From Actinoplanes solisilvae (GTDB taxonomy: Bacteria > Actinomycetota > Actinomycetes > Mycobacteriales > Micromonosporaceae), in NCBI RefSeq assembly GCF_003999975.1, contig NZ_RJAC01000001.1:62001-126000 (forward strand): a stretch of DNA of 64,000 nucleotides. The letters are read 5' to 3'. Both the position numbers and the translations under genes were made by a program. Every line of letters begins with the position of its first letter. Position 1 is the first letter of the stretch. This document shows positions 56,582-64,000 of the stretch, piece after piece. The notes beneath the pieces are model-generated. The model did not search any database. It worked only from the letters and a program-made list of their open reading frames with translations, and was not told the origin of the DNA.

Positions 56582-57346
56582 TCACAAAGGCGTCACATAA
56601 GCTCCTGTGATGCCGCCGTCAACGACGAACTGCGAGGCGGTCATGAACGAGGCGTCGTCGCTGGCCAGGAAGGCGACCGCGGCCGCGATCTCCGCGGGCT
56701 CGGCGAACCGGCCCATCGGCACATGGACGAGGCGCCGCGCGGCCCGCTCGGGGTCTTTGGCGAAAAGATCCATCAGCAACGGCGTAGCGACCGGCCCGGG
56801 GCACAGCGCGTTGATCCGGATTCCCTCGCGGGCGAACTGCACCCCGAGCTCGCGGGTCATCGCCAGCACACCGCCCTTGCTCGCGGTGTAGGCGATCTGC
56901 GAGGTCGCCGCGCCCAGCAACGCCACGAACGACGCGGTGTTGATGATCGAGCCCTTGCCCTGCCGCTGCATGTGCGGGATCGCGTACTTGCAGCAGAAGA
57001 ACACCGAGGTCGTGTTGACCTTGAGCACCCGCTCCCACGCGTCGAGGCCGGTGACCAGGATCGAGTCGTCGTCCGGCGGCGAGATGCCGGCGTTGTTGAA
57101 GGCGATGTCGACCCGGCCGTACCGCTCGGCGACACCGTCGAACAGGGCCCGCACCTGCTCCTCGTCGCTCACGTCGCAGGCGACGAACTCTCCGCCCGTC
57201 TCGTCGGCGACGGCCAGGCCGGCCTCCTCCGAGATGTCGACCGCGACGACCTTGGCTCCCTCGGCCGCGAACCGGCGGGCTGTCGCCAGCCCGATTCCGC
57301 TGCCCGCGCCGGTGATGACAGCGACGCGATCCTGCAAACGATCCAC
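56582..57346 (-). CDS. SDR-family oxidoreductase
   Basis: 254 residues, GTG start. Classical SDR: TGAGSGIGLATARRFA (nucleotide site, 13-28), NNAGISPP, catalytic Ser...Tyr-x3-Lys (TASFVALLGAA; YTASKGG), and the C-terminal FLASDDASFMTASQFVVDGG. Asp after the second strand (VVAVDISEEAG) suggests NAD preference. In a Puu-like cluster it may oxidise an alcohol or aldehyde, as in ethanolamine-like or amino-alcohol catabolism (inference). Follows the aldehyde dehydrogenase by 4 bases. Confidence 0.88.
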   Translation of the reverse strand: MDRLQDRVAVITGAGSGIGLATARRFAAEGAKVVAVDISEEAGLAVADETGGEFVACDVSDEEQVRALFDGVAERYGRVDIAFNNAGISPPDDDSILVTGLDAWERVLKVNTTSVFFCCKYAIPHMQRQGKGSIINTASFVALLGAATSQIAYTASKGGVLAMTRELGVQFAREGIRINALCPGPVATPLLMDLFAKDPERAARRLVHVPMGRFAEPAEIAAAVAFLASDDASFMTASQFVVDGGITGAYVTPL

Positions 57347-57350
57347 TTAA

Positions 57351-58712
57351 TCAATCTCCCATGGCCAGGAAAACGTTCTTGACGTCGGTGAAGCTGAGCA
57401 GCGCGTCAGGGCCGAGCTCGCGGCCCAGCCCCGACTGCTTCATGCCGCCGAACGGGGTCCAGTAACGCACCGACGAGTGGCTGTTGACGCTGAGCGCGCC
57501 GGTCTCGACCGCCCGCGACACTCGCAGGGCCCGGCCGAGGTCACGGGTCCACAGTGAGCCGGACAGCCCGTACTCGGTGTCGTTGGCCAGCCGGACAGCA
57601 TCTTCCTCGTCCTTGAACGGCAGCACCGACAGGACGGGCCCGAAGACCTCCTCACGCCAGTGCCGGTCGCCGGTCGAGTGGGCGAGCAGCACCGTCGGCG
57701 GGAACCACCAGCCGTCGCCGCTCGGGGCCTGACCGGCGAAGGCGACATCGGACCCCTCGACATATGACGCGACGGTCGCCCGGTGACCCGCGGAGATCAG
57801 CGGCCCCATCTCGGCGGTCGGCAGCGACGGGTCGGACACCTGGAACGCCTTCACCGCGGGTTCGAGCATCGACAGGAACTTGTCGTAGACCGACTCCTGC
57901 ACCAGCAGGCGCGAACGGGCGCAGCAGTCCTGCCCGGCGTTGTCGAAGACGCTCGCCGGAGCCGAGGAGGCCGCCTTCTCGAGGTCGGCGTCGGCGAAGA
58001 CGATGTTGGCGCTCTTGCCGCCCAGCTCGAGGGTCACGCGCTTCACCTGGTCGGCCGCGCCCGCCATGATCGACTTGCCGACCTCGGTCGAGCCGGTGAA
58101 GCAGACCTTGCGCACGGCCGGGTGGGTGACGAACCGCTGCCCGACGACCGAGCCCTTGCCGGGGACGATCTGGAACACGTGCTCGGGCAGCCCGGCCTCG
58201 AGGGCCAGCTCACCGAGCCGGATCGCGGTCAGCGGGGTGAACTCGGCCGGCTTGAGCACGACCGTGTTGCCGGCCGCCAGCGCGGGAGCGAAACCCCAGC
58301 CGGCGATCGGCATCGGGAAGTTCCACGGCACGATGATGCCGACGACGCCGAGCGGCTCGTGGAACGTCACGTCGAGGCCGCCGGCGACCGGGATCTGGCG
58401 GCCGCTGAGCCGCTCGGGGGCGCCCGCGTAGTAGTCGAGGACGTCGCGGACGTTGCCCGCCTCCCACCGGGCGTTGCCGATGGTGTGGCCGGCGTTGCGC
58501 ACCTCGAGCTCGGCGAGCTCGTCGAGGTGCTGGTCGACCACGGCGGCGAACCGGCGCAGGAGCCGGGCCCGGTCGCCGGGGGCGATCGCCCGCCACGCGG
58601 GGAAGGCCTGCTGCGCCCGCTCGATCGCGGCGTCGGTGGCGGCCAGATCGAGCGACGGAACGCTGGTGAACACCGCCCCGGTGGCCGGATTGATGACGTC
58701 AGTTGTGGTCAC
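57351..58712 (-). CDS. NAD-dependent aldehyde dehydrogenase (PuuC-like)
   Basis: 453 residues from the GTG at 58712, with AAGGA nine bases upstream; earlier in-frame starts lack family sequence. NAD-binding VVGIIVPWNFPMPIAGWGF, FTGSTEVGKSIM, general base Glu in LELGGKSANIVF and catalytic Cys in FDNAGQDCCARSR. In the E. coli Puu pathway the equivalent enzyme oxidises gamma-glutamyl-gamma-aminobutyraldehyde. It is immediately upstream of the SDR. Confidence 0.9.
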   Translation of the reverse strand: MTTTDVINPATGAVFTSVPSLDLAATDAAIERAQQAFPAWRAIAPGDRARLLRRFAAVVDQHLDELAELEVRNAGHTIGNARWEAGNVRDVLDYYAGAPERLSGRQIPVAGGLDVTFHEPLGVVGIIVPWNFPMPIAGWGFAPALAAGNTVVLKPAEFTPLTAIRLGELALEAGLPEHVFQIVPGKGSVVGQRFVTHPAVRKVCFTGSTEVGKSIMAGAADQVKRVTLELGGKSANIVFADADLEKAASSAPASVFDNAGQDCCARSRLLVQESVYDKFLSMLEPAVKAFQVSDPSLPTAEMGPLISAGHRATVASYVEGSDVAFAGQAPSGDGWWFPPTVLLAHSTGDRHWREEVFGPVLSVLPFKDEEDAVRLANDTEYGLSGSLWTRDLGRALRVSRAVETGALSVNSHSSVRYWTPFGGMKQSGLGRELGPDALLSFTDVKNVFLAMGD

Positions 58713-58754
58713 GGCTGGATCCTTACACACGGATGGATGGCGCGACTCCGCTCC

Positions 58755-58780
58755 TGTGGACAACGCGCTTCTGTGGACAA
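58755..58780. promoter_or_regulatory. Two DnaA-box-like sequences
   Basis: TGTGGACAA occurs at 58755-58763 and again at 58772-58780, the same orientation, start-to-start 17 bases (TTGTCCACA on the minus strand, the actinobacterial DnaA-box form). They lie in the gap between the glutamine-synthetase-like gene and the aldehyde dehydrogenase. Confidence 0.5.
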
Positions 58781-58907
58781 CCCGGCTCGCCTCCCGCCCC
58801 GGGGGGTAGGTTCAGCCCACGTCCCTGGGCGGGAGGGGGAGGCGGAGGCGTACCGGGGCAAGATCAGCGGGCCGAGGCCCGCGCTGGCAAGATCGGCGGA
58901 CGACGGG

Positions 58908-60254
58908 TCACATGCGTTCGAAGCCGCGGCGCAGCTCCCAGTCGGTGACGGCGGCGTCGAAAGCGGCCAGCTCCACCTGCGCCATGTTGGCGTAGTGGCC
59001 GACCACGTCCGCCCCGAAAGCCGCCTGCCCGACTGAGCTGCCCAGCCACAGTTGCTGCGCCTCCCGCAGCGTTGTCGGCACCCGATCCGCGTCCGAGTCC
59101 TCGTACGCGTTGCCGGTGAATTCGTTCTCCAGCGACAATTCGTTCTCGATGCCGTGCAGCGCCCCGGCCACCAACGCCGCGATGGCCAGATAGGGATTCA
59201 CGTCCCCGCCCGGCACCCGGTTCTCCACCCGCATTCCCTGCCCGTGCCCGGCGATGCGCAGCGCACAGGTCCGGTTGTCCACTCCCCAGCGCAGAGCGGT
59301 CGGCGCGAACGACCCCGGCTGATACCGCTTGTACGAGTTGATGTTGGGCGCGAAGAGCAGGCTGAATTCGCGCATCGTGGCCAGCAGCCCGGCCAGCACT
59401 TGCTGCCCCGTGACGCTCAGATGGGCCGGCCCGTCGCCCAGCATCGCCGACTTGCCGTCGGAACCGCGCAGCGAGAAGTGAATGTGGCACGAGTTCCCCT
59501 CGCGCGCGTTCGGCTTGGCCATGAAGGTCAGCGCCATGCCCTCCTGCGCCGCGATCTCCTTGGCCCCGTTCTTGTAGATCACGTGGTTGTCCGCGCAGGT
59601 CAGCGCGTCGGCATAACGGAACGCGATCTCGTGCTGCCCGTAGTTGCATTCACCCTTGGCGCTCTCCGGCAGCAGCCCCGCGCCGTACATCTCGTTGCGG
59701 ATGCGGCGCAGAAACGGCTCCACCCGGGCCGTCCCGAGCATCGAGTAATCCACGTTGTACTGATTGGCCGGCGTCAGATCGCGATACGCCTTGTCGAACG
59801 CTTGCTCGTAACTGTCGCGATACAGCACGAATTCAAGTTCGGTCCCCGCGTACGCCGTGAGCCCGTGCGAGGCGAGCCGGTCGAGCTGCTTCTGCAGGAT
59901 CTGTCGCGGCGACGCGTAGACGGGCACTCCGTCGGTCGTCTCGAGGTCGGCCAGCACCAGCGCCGTACCCTCCTGCCACGGCACCCGGCGCAACGTCGTG
60001 AAGTCGGGCTTCATCACGAAATCGCCGTAGCCGCTGGCCCAGGAGGACATCTCGTAGCCGTCCACGGTGTTCATGTCGACGTCCACCGCGAGCAGATAGT
60101 TGCAGCCCTCGCTGCCCCCGCTGACCACCTCGTCCACGAAGTAGCGGCCGTGCAGACGCTTGCCCTGCAACCTGCCCTGCATGTCGGTCAGCGCCAGCAG
60201 CACGGTGTCGATGCTGCCGTTGTCGACGGCGACGTCCAGTTCTTCGAGATCCAT
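58908..60254 (-). CDS. Glutamine-synthetase-family gamma-glutamylamine ligase (PuuA/GlnA3-like)
   Basis: 448 residues. GS core: YAGTELEFVLYRDSYEQAF, NSCHIHFSLRG, APNINSYKRYQPGSFAPTAL and RVENRVPGGDVNPYLA, with metal-binding Glu and ATP-site residues. The sequence type matches gamma-glutamylpolyamine or gamma-glutamylethanolamine synthetases rather than nitrogen-assimilating GlnA, which lacks this YRD/KRY pattern. It should ligate glutamate to an amine imported by the adjacent permease; the amine is unknown. Two hairpins lie between it and the permease gene upstream. Confidence 0.88.
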   Translation of the reverse strand: MDLEELDVAVDNGSIDTVLLALTDMQGRLQGKRLHGRYFVDEVVSGGSEGCNYLLAVDVDMNTVDGYEMSSWASGYGDFVMKPDFTTLRRVPWQEGTALVLADLETTDGVPVYASPRQILQKQLDRLASHGLTAYAGTELEFVLYRDSYEQAFDKAYRDLTPANQYNVDYSMLGTARVEPFLRRIRNEMYGAGLLPESAKGECNYGQHEIAFRYADALTCADNHVIYKNGAKEIAAQEGMALTFMAKPNAREGNSCHIHFSLRGSDGKSAMLGDGPAHLSVTGQQVLAGLLATMREFSLLFAPNINSYKRYQPGSFAPTALRWGVDNRTCALRIAGHGQGMRVENRVPGGDVNPYLAIAALVAGALHGIENELSLENEFTGNAYEDSDADRVPTTLREAQQLWLGSSVGQAAFGADVVGHYANMAQVELAAFDAAVTDWELRRGFERM

Positions 60255-60271
60255 CCGGGCCCTTTCGAAAT

Positions 60272-60301
60272 GGGGCCGGGCGCCAAGAAACGCCCGGCCC
60301 C
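60272..60301 (-). promoter_or_regulatory. Leader hairpin of the glutamine-synthetase-like gene
   Basis: Perfect 11-bp stem GGGGCCGGGCG (60272-60282) with CGCCCGGCCCC (60291-60301), loop CCAAGAAA, ending 18 bases before the ligase ATG region (AAAGGGCCC is its binding site). It may attenuate transcription or stabilise the downstream mRNA. Confidence 0.65.
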
Positions 60302-60312
60302 GGGGTTGATTG

Positions 60313-60395
60313 ATGAGGGTTGTTCAGGGCGGTGGAGACCAAGTTGCCTAGCCGCAGCTAACTGCAACTTGAGGTCGGCCCTGAACAACCCTCAT
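60313..60395 (-). terminator. Large intercistronic stem-loop after the amino acid permease
   Basis: Outer 18-bp perfect arms 60313-60330 (ATGAGGGTTGTTCAGGGC) and 60378-60395; inner arms AAGTTGC (60341-60347) and GCAACTT (60364-60370), and a small TAGC/GCTA hairpin at the tip. The permease stop (60392-60394) lies inside the right arm. It could end permease transcription or act as a regulated hairpin before the ligase gene. Confidence 0.8.
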
Positions 60396-61915
60396 TCAGT
60401 CGGCATCGTCTGTTCCCCGTGGGCGGCCTTGTCGATCACGTTCTGCCGCGGCCCGGTGAACCACCTCCGGGCGCTCGCGAACCACCAGATCGTGGCGAAG
60501 GCCAGCACGGCCGCCACGGCGAGGATCGTGTAGTTGAAGTTCGTCGCCGTGATCGGGCTCGCCGTCGGCAGGATGAAGAGCACGCAGATGATCCCGACCC
60601 AGACGATCGCGATCCAGCCCACCGGCGCGCTCCATTTGCCGAGGTGCCACGGCCCCCGCTCGAAGCCGGGGTTCATACGCCGCAGGAAGACCGGCATGAC
60701 GTACGCGATGTAGAGGCCGATCACGGCGACCGAGGTGGCCGCCAGGTAGGCCGTGTTGTTCCACAGCGACGGCAGCACCAGCAGGCTGGACAGCGCCACA
60801 CAGAGCCAGATCGAGTTCGTCGGGGTTCCCGTACGCGGGTTCACCTGTTTCCACAGCCGCGAGAAGGGCAGCGCGCCGTCGCGGGCGAAGGCGTACGACA
60901 TCCGCGAGTTCGCGGTCACCGAGGCCATGCCGCAGAACCACTGCGCGACCATGCAGATGAACAGCAGGAACGTGCCCAGGTTGTGACCGGCCGCGTCGAT
61001 GAAGATCTGTGCGGGCGGCAGGCCCAGGGCGGTCGTACGCTCGGCCTCGTAGTCCTGGATGGACCAGGTGATCGCGAAGAGCAGCACGAAGCCGGCGACC
61101 ACGGAGACCACCACCGACATGACGATGCCGCGCGGGGCGGCCCGGGCGGCGTCGTGCGTCTCCTCGGCCACGTGAGCCGAGGCGTCGTACCCGGTGTAGG
61201 TGTATTGCGCCATCAGCAGACCGATGAGAACCGCGTAGACGCCCGCCCCGGCGAAAGTGAAGCCGGTGGCGTTCTGCACCTCGAAGAAGACCTCGGAGAT
61301 CGGCTTGTGGTTGTCCGGCACCACGGCCAAAATCACCACGATCACGGCCACACCGACCAGGTGCCACCAGGCGCTGACGTCCGAGAGCAGCCGTACGAGG
61401 TTGACGCCGAACGTGTTGAGCAGGCCGTGCACGATGATGATCGCGAGGAAGATCAGGAACGTACGGCCCTTGGTGACCTCCATGTCGAAGGTCAGGCTGA
61501 GGAACGCCGACGTGGTGATCGCCGCGCCGAAGTCGATGGCGGCGGTGACGGCGACCTCGCCGAGGAAGTTGAACCAGCCGACGAACCAGGCCCAGGCGGC
61601 CTTGTTGCGCTTGGCCAGCGCGGCCGCCCACCAATAGAGCGCTCCGGCCGTGGGATAGGCCGAGCAGACCTCGGCCATCGCGAGGGCCACGAAGGTCACC
61701 ATGATGCCGACGAAGAGCCAGCCCAGGGTGATGGCGATCGGGCCGCCGGCGGTCATCGCGATGCCGTAGGACGTGATCGCGCCGGCCAGGATGGAGATGA
61801 TCGAGAAGGAGACCGCGAAGTTCGAGAAGCCGGACAGTCGGCGATGCAGTTCCTGCTGGTAGCCGAGTTGGGCCAGGCGTTCTTCGTCGGTACTGGGTGC
61901 GGGGTTGACACTCAT
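60392..61915 (-). CDS. APC-family amino acid/amine permease (PuuP-like)
   Basis: 507 residues with twelve predicted helices. APC signature: SGFSNFAVSFSIISILAGAI near 29-48, then MAEVCSAYPTAGALYWWAA, ALYWWAA-like helix 3, and SRMSYAFARDGALPFSRLWK in the middle of the protein. The type matches GABA/choline-amine permeases of the AGCS-APC superfamily. It is the first gene of the minus-strand catabolic cluster and likely imports its amine substrate (inference). Palindromes lie just upstream. Confidence 0.9.
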   Translation of the reverse strand: MSVNPAPSTDEERLAQLGYQQELHRRLSGFSNFAVSFSIISILAGAITSYGIAMTAGGPIAITLGWLFVGIMVTFVALAMAEVCSAYPTAGALYWWAAALAKRNKAAWAWFVGWFNFLGEVAVTAAIDFGAAITTSAFLSLTFDMEVTKGRTFLIFLAIIIVHGLLNTFGVNLVRLLSDVSAWWHLVGVAVIVVILAVVPDNHKPISEVFFEVQNATGFTFAGAGVYAVLIGLLMAQYTYTGYDASAHVAEETHDAARAAPRGIVMSVVVSVVAGFVLLFAITWSIQDYEAERTTALGLPPAQIFIDAAGHNLGTFLLFICMVAQWFCGMASVTANSRMSYAFARDGALPFSRLWKQVNPRTGTPTNSIWLCVALSSLLVLPSLWNNTAYLAATSVAVIGLYIAYVMPVFLRRMNPGFERGPWHLGKWSAPVGWIAIVWVGIICVLFILPTASPITATNFNYTILAVAAVLAFATIWWFASARRWFTGPRQNVIDKAAHGEQTMPTE

Positions 61916-61942
61916 GTGCAGCTCCCTTACCGAGGGGATGCT

Positions 61943-61956
61943 GTGACCGGGGTCAC
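61943..61956. promoter_or_regulatory. Operator-like palindrome upstream of permease
   Basis: GTGACCGGGGTCAC, a 14-bp palindrome with perfect 6-bp arms, 27 bases upstream of the permease ATG. A related TGTCAC/GTGACA palindrome is at 62236-62249. Possibly the operator of the catabolic cluster. Confidence 0.55.
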
Positions 61957-62148
61957 CGCGTGCCTGGATGATCTCGCCGCTGTGTTACGCGCGTCAATGA
62001 CCAGCGTTAATTCCGTTGCCGCGAACCGTCCCGGACCGCACACTCAGAGCCATGACAGAGCATCGGAAAGCCACACTGACGCTCTCATAGCGCGCGAGCC
62101 CTCGGCAGGCTTCGCGAACACCCGGGGCCGCCTCAGGCGCCCCGACCC
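61957..62148. other. Noncoding region upstream of the permease
   Basis: About 190 bases with no gene. The segment 61975-62090 is less GC-rich (for example GTTAATTCCGTTGCCGCGAA near 62003), so the permease promoter is probably here. No clear -10/-35 was resolved. Confidence 0.4.
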
Positions 62149-62221
62149 GCGGCGGCGCGGGGCGCGGTCACCTCTCTCTCACGCGGCATCGCCGCGCCTT
62201 GCGCCCGCTCCGCGCCGCCGC
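62149..62221. repeat. Large GC-rich imperfect inverted repeat
   Basis: GCGGCGGCGCGG (62149-62160) pairs with CCGCGCCGCCGC (62210-62221). An inner GGGCGC/GCGCCC pair and a small GCGGC-ATC-GCCGC hairpin (62183-62195) extend it. The result is a 73-base stem-loop between the divergent permease and MerR genes. Confidence 0.7.
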
Positions 62222-62235
62222 CCCATAGACACCCC

Positions 62236-62249
62236 TGTCACCAGTGACA
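62236..62249. promoter_or_regulatory. Operator-like palindrome TGTCAC-CA-GTGACA
   Basis: Perfect 6-bp arms around CA, in the AT-richer divergent region between the permease and the MerR-type gene; shares GTGAC half-sites with 61943-61956. Confidence 0.5.
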
Positions 62250-62259
62250 ACCCCCATCG

Positions 62260-62570
62260 ATGAGACGAAATGTCCTAAAAATCTACAGCGTCGGTACTAG
62301 AAATCCCGTCCTGATCGGCATACAGTTTCTGGTGTCGGCCACGCACAGCCGACATGCAACTGGCACAGACCCTGAGTTGGCTAAGGAGGACGAGATACCG
62401 CAGCAACGCGCAATCACGACGTCCCCGACCCGACAAGAGGTGATCGCAGCCGATGCCCATCACTCAGGTGGTCTGCTAGCGGCACGCAGGCGGACTACCG
62501 AACGCGCCGGCGACGGCCGGCACCAGAATTGAAAAGCCAAGGCCCCGGTTACCCGCCGGGGCCTTGGATT
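62260..62570 (+). ncRNA. Possible short transcript (untranslated RNA or tiny ORF)
   Basis: A plus-strand stretch of relatively low GC ends in a strong terminator. An open frame (62260-62532) exists but its third positions are not GC-biased like real genes here. A good TAAGGAGGACGAG ribosome-binding-like sequence at 62378-62393 is followed by ATA, not ATG/GTG, so if translation starts there it would use an ATA codon. Either an untranslated RNA or a leader for the MerR gene is possible; no known RNA family was recognised. Confidence 0.35.
62537..62567 (+). terminator. Strong terminator upstream of MerR-type gene
   Basis: Perfect 12-bp stem CCAAGGCCCCGG (62537-62548) with CCGGGGCCTTGG (62556-62567), loop TTACCCG, followed by ATTGTGTT. 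It ends whatever is transcribed from the preceding AT-richer region. Confidence 0.85.
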
Positions 62571-62620
62571 GTGTTCCGGCCACCCCGGACATAACCCCGC
62601 AATCCCCCCGGAAGGGCACG

Positions 62621-62992
62621 ATGAGCACGACCTTCGACGACGCCGACTTCCCGGCGTACACGATGGGCCGCGCCGCCGAGATGATCGGCGTGACCCCCGC
62701 CTTCCTCCGCAGCCTCGGCGCCGCGGGCCTGATCAAGCCCGAGCGCTCGCACGGCGGCCACCGCCGCTACTCCCGGCATCAGCTCCAGCTCGCCCTGCGC
62801 GTGCGCCAGCTCCTCGACGAGGGCATCCTGCTCACCGCGGCCTGCCGCATCGTCACCCTCGAGGACAGGCTCGCCGCGGCCCACCGGCGCATCGCCGAGC
62901 TGGGCGGCACCCTCACCCCCGACGACGACGCCGACATTCCCACCCAGACCCGCCCGGACATCGCGAAGACCCAGTACTACCGGGCCCCCTGA
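62621..62992 (+). CDS. MerR-family transcriptional regulator
   Basis: 123 residues from ATG with GGAAGGG close upstream. N-terminal MerR HTH: YTMGRAAEMIGVTPAFLRSL, then GGHRRYSRHQLQLALRVRQL and a short helical tail (LEDRLAAAHRRIAELGG) without a clear effector domain or Cys ligands. The type is common in actinobacteria near stress or heat-shock genes (HspR/CarD-like small MerR). Target unknown; the kinase gene follows 31 bases later and may be in the same operon. Confidence 0.85.
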   Translation: MSTTFDDADFPAYTMGRAAEMIGVTPAFLRSLGAAGLIKPERSHGGHRRYSRHQLQLALRVRQLLDEGILLTAACRIVTLEDRLAAAHRRIAELGGTLTPDDDADIPTQTRPDIAKTQYYRAP

Positions 62993-63023
62993 CACCGGGC
63001 GCGTCTGTGACAGCCTGAGGGGC

Positions 63024-64000
63024 ATGCGCAGCCTCGACGACTGGCAACGCCCCGGGCCGACCCCTCGCCAGCGCCGCATCGACCTGATCACCGGCCTCGT
63101 CGTGGTCGCGGCCGCCCTGTTCTACGTGATGCTCAGCCGCAGTGTCGGCCTGTTCGTCTGGGGTGTCGAGCGCAGCGCGGCCGAGCACCTGGCCTTCGCG
63201 TTCGCGATCACCGTCCCGCTGATCTGGCGTCGCAGCCATCCCGAGCTCGTCCTGATCGTCATCGCCGTCGTGTTCATCGCGGGTCAGATCCGTGAGACGC
63301 AGGAGGTCCAGTTCTCCTCGGGCGCCATCTTCGCCGCGATCTACACGGCCGGCGCTTGGGGTCCCGACCGGGTGCGGGCACGATGGCTGCGCGTGGTGAT
63401 CATCGGCATCATGTTCGGCTGGCTCGCCATCGCGTGGCTGATCGCCGTCGACACGATCCCCCCGGACGCGTTCGCGGACGGCACCGGTGAACTGCCCCCG
63501 CTGCTGTCCGCGCTGATCAGCCAGGTTCTGATGAACGTCGTGATCTTCGGTTTCTCCTACTTCTTCGGCGAGACCGCGTGGCTGTCGGCCCGGCGCGAGG
63601 CTGTTCTGGTCGAGCAGGCCGAACAGCTCCGCCAGGCCCGGGCCGCGTCCGAGGAACGGGCCGTGGTCACCGAGCGCCTGCGGATCGCCCGCGAACTGCA
63701 CGACGTCGTCGCCCACCACGTCTCGGTCATGGGCATCCAGGCCGCGGCGGCCCGGCGCGCGATGGACCGCGACGGCGGAACGGCCCGCGACTCGCTCACG
63801 TCGGTCGAGGAGAGCGCCCGGACGGCGGTCGACGAGCTCCAGCGCATGCTCGGGGCGCTGCGCACCGCCGACGAGCCGGCCGCCGCGCCCAACCCGGGCA
63901 TCGAGCGGCTGGACGAGCTGCTCGATCGGGTCCACGAGGCCGGGCTGACCAGCGAGTTCGCTGTCTTCGGTACGGCCGTTCCGCTGCCCGCGTCAACGTC
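63024..64000 (+). CDS. Sensor histidine kinase (HisKA_3), 3'-truncated by window
   Basis: At least 325 residues; the frame is open at the window end. It starts MRSLDDWQRPGPTPRQRRID with GAGGGG before the ATG. About five hydrophobic segments span residues 20-190. The dimerisation/phosphoacceptor motif RIARELHDVVAHHVSVMG has its His at about residue 226, the HisKA_3 family (NarL/FixJ-type partner). A DELQRMLGALR segment follows. The ATP-binding domain would lie beyond 64000, and a LuxR-type response regulator gene is expected next (inference). Confidence 0.85.
   Translation, partial: MRSLDDWQRPGPTPRQRRIDLITGLVVVAAALFYVMLSRSVGLFVWGVERSAAEHLAFAFAITVPLIWRRSHPELVLIVIAVVFIAGQIRETQEVQFSSGAIFAAIYTAGAWGPDRVRARWLRVVIIGIMFGWLAIAWLIAVDTIPPDAFADGTGELPPLLSALISQVLMNVVIFGFSYFFGETAWLSARREAVLVEQAEQLRQARAASEERAVVTERLRIARELHDVVAHHVSVMGIQAAAARRAMDRDGGTARDSLTSVEESARTAVDELQRMLGALRTADEPAAAPNPGIERLDELLDRVHEAGLTSEFAVFGTAVPLPAST

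Noticed and set aside
62260-62532. 90-residue protein before the MerR gene
   Set aside because: Third positions are not GC-biased and the well-placed ribosome-binding sequence is followed by ATA; kept only as a possible short transcript.

Overview
The window is very GC-rich DNA with strong G/C third-position bias, dense overlapping genes and frequent GTG starts. The conserved translation block (rimP-nusA-ylxR-infB, DUF503-rbfA-nrnA, truB-ribF-rpsO-pnp), a clgR-pspA-pspM phage-shock module, FtsK, RNase J, large AfsR/LuxR ATPases, streptogrisin-type protease and SpoIIE/RsbW-type stress signalling point to an actinobacterial chromosome. The family content best fits Micromonosporaceae (Actinoplanes-like); this placement is inference from gene content, not from a marker search.

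Layout. 1-1804: truncated AfsR/LuxR-like ATPase regulator. 1808-7677: nei2 convergent with the minus-strand run rimO-pgsA-cinA-clgR-pspA-pspM. 7760-14011: GT-C membrane glycosyltransferase, a palindromic dispersed repeat with a minisatellite, ftsK, YbjN protein and a secreted serine protease. 14102-18576: minus-strand ycaQ-like gene, DUF2752 protein, dapA, rnj. 18671-19634: GNAT and DCC proteins. 19670-21854: an overlapping three-gene cassette (TIGR04255-type protein, HTH protein, Fic protein) of distinctly lower GC, probably acquired. 22053-23347: HTTM membrane protein with a small anchored partner. 23362-29631: LacI-controlled sugar ABC importer and a divergent glycogen-debranching-type glycosidase, followed by a second copy of the palindromic repeat. 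29782-32808: M16 protease, PAP2 enzyme, dapB. 32905-48196: the pnp-to-rimP translation/ribosome-maturation supercluster, with a MATE transporter, a 29-residue peptide gene and a TRM11-like methyltransferase interspersed. 48374-50837: Tat-type lipoprotein, ferritin-like DUF4439 protein, VIT1-type transporter, map. 50947-54826: STAS protein convergent with a 1192-residue hybrid kinase/SpoIIE/RsbW protein. 54900-61915: a Puu-like gamma-glutamylation catabolic cluster (permease, glutamine-synthetase-like ligase, aldehyde dehydrogenase, SDR, two class-I amidotransferase hydrolases). 61916-62620: structured intergenic region. 62621-64000: MerR-like regulator and a sensor kinase cut by the window end.

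How genes work together. ClgR, PspA and PspM form the actinobacterial envelope-stress module; LacI sits next to two matching palindromes facing the glycosidase gene; the Puu-like cluster is laid out in the order uptake, ligation, oxidation, hydrolysis; the STAS protein and the large kinase/phosphatase form a partner-switch pair.

Most notable. (i) A 151-bp palindromic repeat present twice, each time at the junction of convergent genes, whose hairpin core is in opposite orientation in the two copies and carries a paired (compensatory) base change. (ii) The TIGR04255-HTH-Fic cassette. (iii) Several in-frame or intergenic minisatellites. (iv) A 705-bp intergenic region with operator-like palindromes, a large stem-loop and an AT-richer segment ending in a strong terminator.
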